DNA of 7,562 nt. Source: Streptococcus sp. A12. Its GTDB lineage: Bacteria > Bacillota > Bacilli > Lactobacillales > Streptococcaceae. Shown piece by piece: positions 1 to 5,100 of the stretch. The stretch lies in contig NZ_CAJPOU010000054.1 of the NCBI RefSeq assembly GCF_905372335.1, forward strand, positions 1-7,562, given 5' to 3'. Below the pieces are notes generated by a model. It was given only the letters and a program-made list of their open reading frames with translations. It made no database searches and was not told the origin of the DNA. The number at the start of each line of letters is the position of its first letter. The first letter of the stretch is position 1. The translations under genes and the position numbers were made by a program.

Positions 1-217
1 CAAACAAGTTACGGAATTGTTTTTCACCTACACCGTAAGTGAAACGAAGTTTTTGTTTTTCAGCCAATTGCAAACCGTATTCTGACAATTTAGAACGGTT
101 GTTTGGTCCGTGTTGTCCTGGTACGTAGTTACGACGTGCCAATTCTTTACCTGTACCTGTAAGTGACAAGCCAAGACGGCGAGATTGTTTCCAAGATGGT
201 CCTGTATAACGTGACAT
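1..217 (-). CDS. rpsD: 30S ribosomal protein S4, N-terminal part (cut by window edge)
   Basis: S4 is a primary 16S rRNA-binding protein that helps start assembly of the small ribosomal subunit. In many bacteria it also represses its own mRNA. Only the first 72 codons are present; the gene runs off the left edge, and the full family length is about 203 residues. The visible protein begins MSRYTGPSWKQSRRLG, continues with GKELARRNYVPGQHGP at about residues 23-38, and carries the lysine/arginine-rich KQKLRFTYGV at about 54-63, all typical of low-GC Gram-positive S4. No cysteine occurs in these 72 residues, so this is the zinc-free (C-minus) form. The ATG at 217 is preceded by AGGAGG at 232-227, nine bases away. 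The gene is monocistronic at its 5' side, with its own promoter and a long leader. The identification is secure. Confidence 0.97.
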   Translation of the reverse strand, partial: MSRYTGPSWKQSRRLGLSLTGTGKELARRNYVPGQHGPNNRSKLSEYGLQLAEKQKLRFTYGVGEKQFRNLF

Positions 218-373
218 TTGAAATGTCCTCCTATAAAAATAATTTTTTGTAGGAAATAACGTTTTAGACAAACCTGATTCGTTCAGAAAGCCTTCGCCCA
301 AACAGCAAAGGTTACTTTTCTAGCTGGCTTCCTGTTGACGAGCTTCATTTTGTCCTGCTGTCATTTCGCACAA
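218..373 (-). promoter_or_regulatory. rpsD mRNA leader, candidate S4 autoregulatory element
   Basis: From the predicted start near 372 to the rpsD ATG there are about 155 untranslated bases, long for a single ribosomal protein gene. S4 is known to bind its own leader and block translation in Bacillus subtilis, so the same role is inferred here. Visible pairings, in plus coordinates, are 356-361 with 302-307 (ACAGCA/TGCTGT), a CTGA/TCAG hairpin at 274-286, and a terminal hairpin at 229-254 that covers the ribosome binding site. I see no terminator-like hairpin with a U-run in the leader, so control of translation is more likely than attenuation. I could not fit the Bacillus pseudoknot by eye. 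Confidence 0.55.
227..254 (-). promoter_or_regulatory. rpsD ribosome binding site inside a hairpin
   Basis: The Shine-Dalgarno AGGAGG (232-227) has four of its bases inside a hairpin. In plus coordinates, TCCTA at 229-233 pairs with TAGGA at 250-254. After one mismatch (234/249), AAAAA at 235-239 pairs with TTTTT at 244-248 around a four-base loop. In RNA this gives 5 + 5 base pairs closing over the ribosome binding site. It fits translational repression by S4, but the inner half is only A-U pairs, so it would open easily. Confidence 0.5.
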
Positions 374-378
374 ACTCT

Positions 379-407
379 ATTATACCACCAATACCAGCCC
401 CTGTAAA
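379..407 (-). promoter_or_regulatory. Sigma-A promoter of rpsD
   Basis: Read on the minus strand, a -35 box TTTACA (407-402) is followed by a 17-base spacer and a perfect -10 box TATAAT (384-379). Transcription should begin near 372. The sequence just upstream on this strand (about 408-440) is rich in A-tracts and could act as an UP element, as expected for a strong ribosomal protein promoter. It faces rpsD and nothing else. Confidence 0.88.
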
Positions 408-744
408 GTTGCTTTCTCATTTTTTTGATTTCTTTCTATAAATGAAAAGCAAAATGAGGTTCTCTAGCTAGGGGCTTTCCAAATCACATATTTTGACTTA
501 GATATACATATATTCACTCCCCTATCCTATCTGTTTACAGAAATCTTTACACCCGTATTTACAACCTGTCAATCATGATTGTTCTAATAACCTCCTAAGT
601 TCCCCTATTTTAGTTATATAAAGAATATAGATGAGACTTCTCTTCAAAAGATCCTCCTGTCTAATATTGACAGATTTGATCGTAAAATTGACATCTTTAT
701 CAATCAATTTACACAACTAGTGTCTATGATATGTTCAGGTCATC
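408..744. other. Intergenic gap between the veg terminator and the rpsD promoter
   Basis: This is the only stretch over 300 bases without a convincing gene. It contains three TTTACA hexamers at 534-539, 546-551 and 558-563 (exact 12-base period), with another TTTACA at 708-713. It also holds a perfect 12-base palindrome CAATCATGATTG at 570-581, CTAGCTAG at 464-471, and an 8-base inverted repeat CTCATTTT/AAAATGAG (416-423 with 451-458). The octamer TCCCCTAT occurs at 518-525 and 601-608, and AGGAGG-type sequences occur on the minus strand at 658-653 and 596-591. I found no tRNA, no insertion-sequence ends and no good promoter other than that of rpsD. Confidence 0.6.
573..647 (-). CDS. Weak candidate small ORF, 24 residues
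   Basis: On the minus strand a perfect AGGAGG (658-653) lies five bases before a TTG at 647. The frame stays open for 24 codons to a TGA at 575-573. The peptide would begin MKRSLIYILYITKIG, a short hydrophobic stretch flanked by basic residues, and end in a charged tail. I recognise no family. Against it: the TTG start, the tiny size, no convincing promoter just upstream, and AT-rich surroundings where such frames arise by chance. Upstream transcription would first have to pass the terminator at 745-772. It is recorded mainly because of the Shine-Dalgarno, which also sits beside a CTGTC/GACAG inverted repeat at 657-673. Confidence 0.15.
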   Translation of the reverse strand: MKRSLIYILYITKIGELRRLLEQS

Positions 745-772
745 AAAAAACCATCTCCAAGAAGAGACGGTT
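745..772 (-). terminator. Rho-independent terminator of the gdpP-rplI-dnaB-veg operon
   Basis: On the minus strand AACCGTCTC pairs with GAGATGGTT (one G-U pair among nine) around a six-base loop and runs straight into a T-tract (750-745). In plus coordinates the stem is 764-772 with 749-757. It lies 26 bases past the veg stop codon and is correctly placed to end the operon. On the plus strand the same stem has a mismatch and no T-run, so it works in one direction only. Confidence 0.85.
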
Positions 773-778
773 GGAAGT

Positions 779-798
779 TGTAGCTTACCCTAGCTACA
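779..798 (-). repeat. Perfect 7-bp hairpin directly after the veg stop codon
   Basis: TGTAGCT (779-785) and AGCTACA (792-798) form a perfect seven-base-pair stem with a six-base loop. It starts at the base next to the veg stop codon and precedes the terminator by six bases. No T-run follows it, so it is not a terminator alone. It could protect the 3' end or help the terminator fold. Confidence 0.6.
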
Positions 799-1071
799 TT
801 AGTCTAAGTAATGAATCAAATTTTTCTCAGTTAAAATATCTGAGTAAGTATACGATTCAACATAGGTTGCTGCTGGTTCACCAGGTAAACTGTTTTCATT
901 AGTGTATTCAATAATAAACAAAGAAGGATAAACTTCAATTAATCGACCAAACTTATTTTTTTGACGTTTACGACCATTTTCCAAGGTCATTTCCACAATT
1001 TGGCCTTCATGAGCCTTGATTTCTTCTTTGATTTTTTTCATTTTTGCTACATCTGTAAATGCATCACTCAT
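799..1071 (-). CDS. veg: Veg family protein (DUF1021)
   Basis: A 90-residue protein related to Bacillus subtilis Veg. The shared part is the beta-rich core: GRKRQKNKFGRLIEVYPSLF at about residues 33-52, and YVESYTYSDILTE at about 70-82, which matches remembered Veg 'YPSVFVIQ...SYSYADILTE'. The first 20 residues are lysine-rich and probably helical, and are longer than in Bacillus. In B. subtilis Veg stimulates biofilm formation by antagonising the repressor SinR; its role in streptococci, which as far as I recall lack SinR, is not established. The ATG at 1071 has GAGG about ten bases upstream, overlapping the end of dnaB. Only three bases separate the genes, so they are co-transcribed and probably translationally coupled. 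An internal ATG at residue 11 is a possible but less likely start. This is the last gene of its operon. Confidence 0.88.
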   Translation of the reverse strand: MSDAFTDVAKMKKIKEEIKAHEGQIVEMTLENGRKRQKNKFGRLIEVYPSLFIIEYTNENSLPGEPAATYVESYTYSDILTEKNLIHYLD

Positions 1072-1074
1072 CCA

Positions 1075-2430
1075 TTATTCCTCTACTCTCTTTGATATGC
1101 TGGAAAACTTATTATATTCTTTCTGGAAGATTAACTCCACTGTTCCACGCGCTCCCGAACGGTTTTTTTCAATGATGACTTCAACCTTGTTATTCGGCAA
1201 GCCTTCTTCTTCCTCACCTGCACGTTCATAATAGTCATCACGGTATAGAAAGGCAACAATATCTGCATCCTGCTCGATGGATCCTGATTCACGGATATCA
1301 GATAGAACCGGTCGCTTATCTTGTCGTTGTTCGACTCCCCGAGATAGCTGACTAAGGGCAATCACAGGAACCTTCAATTCTTTCGCCAAAATTTTTAATT
1401 GACGAGAGATTTCTGAAACTTCCTGTTGCCGGTTTTCACGTCCAGTGCCTGTAATCAACTGCAAGTAGTCGATGAGGATCAAGCCAAGATTACCTGTTTC
1501 TTGTGCTAACTTTCTAGAACGAGATCGAATTTCTGTAATCCGAATACCAGGAGTATCATCTATATAAATGCTGGCATTGGCTAGATTTCCTTGAGCAATG
1601 GCATACTTCCGCCACTCATCATCCGTCAACTGACCGGTACGAATAGAATGAGACTCAATCAAGCCCTCTGCTGCCAACATCCGGTCCACCAAACTTTCAG
1701 CCCCCATTTCCAGTGAGAAAATAGCGACTGTTTTATCCAACTTGGTTCCGATATTCTGGGCAATGTTTAAAGCAAAAGCAGTCTTACCAACCGCTGGACG
1801 CGCTGCAAGAATAATCAACTCTTCTTCATGAAGACCTGTTGTCATATGATCAAGATCTCGATAACCTGTTGCAATCCCCGTAATATCCGTTGTCTGCAAT
1901 GACCGAGTTTCAAGACTTCCAAAGTTGATATTTAGGATATCCTTGATATTCTTGAAACCACTTCGATTGGCATTTTCACTAACATCAATCAGGGCTTTTT
2001 CTGCGCCTGCAATAATCTCATCCGACGGACTTGCTCCATCATATGCTTGATTAATGCTCTCCGTTAAACGGGCAATCAAGCGTCTTAGAATTGCTTTTTC
2101 AGAAACAATCTTTGCGTAATATTCCGCATTGGCTGAGGTCGGAACAGAGTTGATAACTTCAGCTAGATAAGAGAGGCCACCGATATTTTGCAAGTCCCCT
2201 TGGCTATCTAAAATATTGCGAACGGTCGTCGCATCGATAGCATCTCCCCTATCTGCAAGGTCAATCATCGCCTTAAAAATTAACCGATGGGCATATTTAA
2301 AGAAATCTGCTGGCTCAATAAACTCACGAACAAAAACCAGTTTTCCCTCATCAATAAAGATGGCTCCTAAGACAGATTGCTCTGCTTGGATATCTTGAGG
2401 CTGGGTTCTTAATTCTTCTATCTCAGCCAT
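1075..2430 (-). CDS. dnaB: Replicative DNA helicase DnaB (DnaC in Bacillus naming)
   Basis: The ring-shaped hexameric helicase that unwinds DNA 5' to 3' at the replication fork and binds primase. The 451-residue protein has the N-terminal DnaB domain (about residues 9-110), a linker, and a RecA-like ATPase domain. Visible motifs are Walker A ARPAVGKTA (about 210-218), SLEM (239-242), Walker B-like LILIDYLQL (about 317-325), ALSQLSRGVEQR (about 358-369), and KNRSGARG (about 422-429) with the arginine-finger region. A longer frame starts two codons earlier at 2436, but the AAAGGA sequence sits directly against that ATG. It is six bases from the ATG at 2430, giving MAEIEELR as in other streptococci. 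It lies 24 bases after rplI and 3 before veg. No intein or truncation is seen. Confidence 0.97.
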   Translation of the reverse strand: MAEIEELRTQPQDIQAEQSVLGAIFIDEGKLVFVREFIEPADFFKYAHRLIFKAMIDLADRGDAIDATTVRNILDSQGDLQNIGGLSYLAEVINSVPTSANAEYYAKIVSEKAILRRLIARLTESINQAYDGASPSDEIIAGAEKALIDVSENANRSGFKNIKDILNINFGSLETRSLQTTDITGIATGYRDLDHMTTGLHEEELIILAARPAVGKTAFALNIAQNIGTKLDKTVAIFSLEMGAESLVDRMLAAEGLIESHSIRTGQLTDDEWRKYAIAQGNLANASIYIDDTPGIRITEIRSRSRKLAQETGNLGLILIDYLQLITGTGRENRQQEVSEISRQLKILAKELKVPVIALSQLSRGVEQRQDKRPVLSDIRESGSIEQDADIVAFLYRDDYYERAGEEEEGLPNNKVEVIIEKNRSGARGTVELIFQKEYNKFSSISKRVEE

Positions 2431-2454
2431 AGTCATTCCTTTCTAACGATTTAC

Positions 2455-2907
2455 TTAACCTTCGTTTACTCGAATTTGGATAATACCTGTAATATCCTGA
2501 TAAATTTTAACAGGCACATCAATCAAGCCGACAGAGCGAATTGGAGAAGCCACTTGAATGTGACGCTTGTCGATTTTGATCCCAAATTGTTTTTGTAGTT
2601 CTTCTGCAATTTTTTTATTGGTAATCGAACCAAATGTACGTCCATCAGGACCAATTTTTTCTGTAAATTGGACAACAGTCGTTTCTTCTGCTAATTTCGC
2701 TTGAATATCTTTCGCTTCTGCAACTAGTTCCGCATGGGCTTTTTCTTCAGATTTTTGCTTACCGCGAAGCTCTCCAATCGCTTGGGCATTGGCTTCTTTG
2801 GCTAAATTCTTTTTAATCAAAAAGTTTTGAGCATAACCTGTTGGGACTTCTTTAATTTCCCCTTTTTTTCCTTTTCCTTTTACATCTGCTAAAAAGATAA
2901 CTTTCAT
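2455..2907 (-). CDS. rplI: 50S ribosomal protein L9
   Basis: L9 binds 23S rRNA near the base of the L1 stalk and helps keep the reading frame. The 150 residues match family length (about 148-150). The N-terminal RNA-binding domain begins MKVIFLADVKGKGKKGEIKE and includes the signature VPTGYAQNFLIKKNLA (about 21-36). The lysine/glutamate-rich connecting helix spans about 41-75, and the C-terminal domain has KIGPDGRTFGSITNKKIAEE (about 84-103). The start overlaps the gdpP stop in ATGA, and its AAGGAGG lies inside the last codons of gdpP, so translation of the two is probably coupled. It is the second gene of the operon, just before dnaB, a common arrangement in Firmicutes. Confidence 0.97.
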   Translation of the reverse strand: MKVIFLADVKGKGKKGEIKEVPTGYAQNFLIKKNLAKEANAQAIGELRGKQKSEEKAHAELVAEAKDIQAKLAEETTVVQFTEKIGPDGRTFGSITNKKIAEELQKQFGIKIDKRHIQVASPIRSVGLIDVPVKIYQDITGIIQIRVNEG

Positions 2908-4880
2908 TCTTCTTCCTCCTTATCCTTTTGGACCTCTTCTTGAATACAGTCAATCAACTGGGTACGAACCTGATCGATGGTTACATCTGTCAATTGAGAA
3001 GCCGCCGAATTAAAGTGGCCTCCGCCTCCCATTTGCTCCATAATTTTTTGCACGTTGACTTTGCTTCTGCTTCGAGCTGAAATGGAAATGCTTCCTTGTT
3101 CATTTAGAGCAATAACAAAGGTCGCTTCAATTTTAGACATGGCCAACATACTATCGGCTGCTTTACTAATGGTAACCGTTCCATAAGGGACATCTGGTGC
3201 TCCTGTTGCCACAATAATATGTGGGAATACCATTTGACCATTTAGGATCAACTCATTAACTTCGCGGTACTCATCGAAGTTAATAGCTGAAATTTCCTGG
3301 ATGAGGACACTATCACTACCTCGGCTTCGTAAATAACTAGCTACATCAAATGTACGGCTTGTTACGCGAACAGAGAAATTCTTAGTATCCAACATAATTC
3401 CAGCCATCAAAACACTGGCTTGTATCTTATTCAAGCGGTTCTTCTTAGAATTCTGGAACTGAAGCAATTCCGTAACCAACTCACTTGCACTACTTGCTCC
3501 ACTTTCAATATAAGTGATCATGGCATTTTCAGGGAAGTCTTCATCCCGTCTATGGTGATCAATGACAATGACTTGGTGAAACTTCTCATACAAATCATTT
3601 GAAAGCGTGAGAGCTGTCTTCGAATGGTCTACCATAATCAAAAGGGATTGATCGGTTACCATCCGTAGAGCATCTGAAACCGTTACGAGTTTAGTCGCTC
3701 CATCTGATTGAATTTTTTCAACCGCTCTTTCGATATCCTGAGCCATAGACGTATCATCATAGACTGCATAAGAGCGTTCGTTGATATTGTTTGCAAATAA
3801 TTGCATCCCAATCGATGCCCCCAAAGCATCCATGTCTAATTTTTTGTGGCCAACAACAAATACCTGATCAACCGATTTAATTTTTTCGGAAATAGCTGTC
3901 ATCATCGCACGCGTTCGTGTACGGGTGCGCTTAATAGCAGAAGCAGTCCCACCTCCAAAGAAAATAGGATCCTTGCCTTCATCTTTTTCTTTTACAACTG
4001 CTTGGTCGCCCCCTCGGACTTCAGCTAAGTTTAGATTCGATAAAGCAACTCTACCGATTTCATCATGATTGCCATCTCCGTATGAGAATCCCATACTTAC
4101 CGTAATGGGTAATTCACGATTTTTCGCTTCCTTACGGAATTGGTCAATAATAGAAAATTTGGATTCGATTAATTGTTCAAGAACGGTATAGTCGGTAAAA
4201 AGATAAAAGCGATCCATCCCGACTCTTCGGTAAAACATATGGTATTTTTCCGAGAATTCTTCAACAAAGTTTGCAATAAAGCCATTGATGCTACTGATAT
4301 CCGAATCAGATACAACATCTTCTAAATCATCATAGTTGTCTACGGACATAATCCCGATGACTGGCCTAGTCGTTACAAGACCAACGTTGGCCTCATACTC
4401 ACTAGACGCATCAAAAAAATAAACGACACTGGCCTGGGAATCTAGATAAACAGAATATTTCTTATCTCCAATGGTTGCATAATGGCCTTTCCCTTCAAAA
4501 GGAATCGCCAACACTTGTTGCAGGTATTCCACATCGAATTGCCCATCCTCAGTAGAGAAAATCAACTCCGCATAAGGATTGAACCATTCAACTTCATTGG
4601 TTTCACCGTTTACCTTGATTACACCAACTGGCATTTTATCCAGTAGCGAGGCCAATCCATTTTCAGCCTGATGATTGACATATTGAATTTGTTCTAGCTC
4701 ATCCAATTCTACTTGCTTTAATTGATGAAGAAAGAGATAGATGACACCGGAAAGAATCAACAGAATCACAAATAAATTTGCAATTGTGCCACCCAATAAT
4801 CTGGAACTGATGGCTAATATAATAAATGCTAACAAACCTACCATACAATAATGGATAGGAGTCATACGAAATTTTTTCAT
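2904..4880 (-). CDS. gdpP: Membrane-bound c-di-AMP phosphodiesterase GdpP (DHH/DHHA1)
   Basis: GdpP (Pde1 in pneumococcus) hydrolyses cyclic di-AMP to pApA and so tunes potassium and osmolyte uptake, cell-wall stress and beta-lactam tolerance. With the start chosen here it has 658 residues, close to the 657 I recall for the pneumococcal protein. Visible parts are two membrane helices (about 9-27 and 32-51), a PAS-like domain (about 65-155), a degenerate GGDEF-like domain (about 172-300), and the DHH domain. In the DHH domain, VGHKKLDMDALGA (343-355), MVDHS (416-420), IDHHRRDED (440-448) and MLDTKNF (496-502) carry the metal-binding Asp/His residues. DHHA1 has GGGGHFNSAAS (618-628). All expected catalytic residues are present. 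A frame from 4916 would add 12 residues but contains the promoter -10. AGAGG (4891-4887) is six bases from the ATG at 4880. It is the first gene of the operon. Confidence 0.95.
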   Translation of the reverse strand: MKKFRMTPIHYCMVGLLAFIILAISSRLLGGTIANLFVILLILSGVIYLFLHQLKQVELDELEQIQYVNHQAENGLASLLDKMPVGVIKVNGETNEVEWFNPYAELIFSTEDGQFDVEYLQQVLAIPFEGKGHYATIGDKKYSVYLDSQASVVYFFDASSEYEANVGLVTTRPVIGIMSVDNYDDLEDVVSDSDISSINGFIANFVEEFSEKYHMFYRRVGMDRFYLFTDYTVLEQLIESKFSIIDQFRKEAKNRELPITVSMGFSYGDGNHDEIGRVALSNLNLAEVRGGDQAVVKEKDEGKDPIFFGGGTASAIKRTRTRTRAMMTAISEKIKSVDQVFVVGHKKLDMDALGASIGMQLFANNINERSYAVYDDTSMAQDIERAVEKIQSDGATKLVTVSDALRMVTDQSLLIMVDHSKTALTLSNDLYEKFHQVIVIDHHRRDEDFPENAMITYIESGASSASELVTELLQFQNSKKNRLNKIQASVLMAGIMLDTKNFSVRVTSRTFDVASYLRSRGSDSVLIQEISAINFDEYREVNELILNGQMVFPHIIVATGAPDVPYGTVTISKAADSMLAMSKIEATFVIALNEQGSISISARSRSKVNVQKIMEQMGGGGHFNSAASQLTDVTIDQVRTQLIDCIQEEVQKDKEEEE

Positions 4881-4899
4881 CATAAACCTCTGTTGGGCC

Positions 4900-4908
4900 A
4901 TTATACCA
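4900..4908 (-). promoter_or_regulatory. Extended -10 promoter of the gdpP operon
   Basis: Read on the minus strand, TGGTATAAT is a perfect TGnTATAAT extended -10. No good -35 lies 16-18 bases upstream (the best TTGACG, at 4938-4933, is 27 bases away), which an extended -10 can tolerate. Predicted transcription starts near 4893, giving a leader of only about 12 bases, with the ribosome binding site at 4891-4887. The terminator before it (5041-5070) means the operon needs its own promoter, which supports this call. Confidence 0.65.
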
Positions 4909-4998
4909 TAAAACATAAGAAAAAGCGAGGCCCGTCAAGCCTTTCCACCAAAGAAATAGCTGACAGGGATCAAGGTCCGGTCGCTCATTTGTCAAACG

Positions 4999-5031
4999 GT
5001 GTAAAGTATATTTACACTATTGTAAATATAC
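4999..5031. repeat. Overlapping inverted repeats upstream of gdpP, operator-like
   Basis: GTATATTTACA (5006-5016) and TGTAAATATAC (5021-5031) are perfect 11-base inverted repeats around a four-base centre. The left arm can instead pair with the other side: GTGTAAA (4999-5005) with TTTACAC (5011-5017). The two TGTAAA copies are 21 bases apart, about two helical turns. The block sits between the mnmG terminator and the gdpP promoter, about 95-130 bases upstream of the -10. It could be a repressor or activator site, or an alternative RNA fold in read-through transcripts. I do not recognise the regulator. Confidence 0.5.
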
Positions 5032-5040
5032 AGTAAAACG

Positions 5041-5070
5041 AGAAAAGAAGTAGCTATTTGGCTACTTCTT
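5041..5070 (-). terminator. Rho-independent terminator after mnmG
   Basis: AAGAAGTAGC and GCTACTTCTT (5045-5054 with 5061-5070) form a perfect ten-base-pair stem with a six-base loop. On the minus strand it is followed by TTCT and, after CG, TTTT. It lies 23 bases past the mnmG stop codon. On the plus strand no T-run follows, so it serves mnmG only. Confidence 0.85.
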
Positions 5071-5082
5071 CCACATATTTAC

Positions 5083-5100
5083 ATCCTAATAAGTTAGGAT
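5083..5100 (-). repeat. Hairpin enclosing the mnmG stop codon
   Basis: ATCCTAA (5083-5089) and TTAGGAT (5094-5100) are a perfect seven-base inverted repeat with a four-base loop. The mnmG stop codon (5096-5094) lies in one arm. Twelve bases separate it from the terminator stem. It is probably a 3'-end structural element; a chance origin cannot be excluded. Confidence 0.5.

Noticed and set aside
666..693. Direct repeat ATTGACA at 666-672 and 687-693, resembling two -35 boxes on the plus strand
   Set aside because: Neither has a -10-like box at 16-18 bases, no plus-strand gene follows, and 7-base repeats are expected in such AT-rich DNA.
596..902. Plus-strand open frame of about 100 codons with a helical-looking stretch (LLSNIDRFDRKIDIF)
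   Set aside because: It has no start codon with a ribosome binding site before the ATG at 725, it runs through the veg terminator hairpin, and its second half is antisense to the 3' part of veg. It could be a gene scar but nothing supports translation.
4699..4995. 98-codon minus-strand frame overlapping the start of gdpP
   Set aside because: It lies in another frame over the secure gdpP N-terminus and the gdpP promoter; the peptide matches no family I know, and no Shine-Dalgarno precedes its ATG.
4990..4995. Perfect TTGACA -35 on the minus strand upstream of gdpP
   Set aside because: At 16-18 bases downstream the sequence is TTGATC/TGATCC/GATCCC, which is not a -10. The extended -10 at 4900-4908 is the better promoter.
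5005..5037. Possible minus-strand promoter TTTACT...TATACT within the inverted repeats
   Set aside because: The spacer would be 21 bases, too long for sigma-A, and no -35 fits at 16-18 bases before TATACT.
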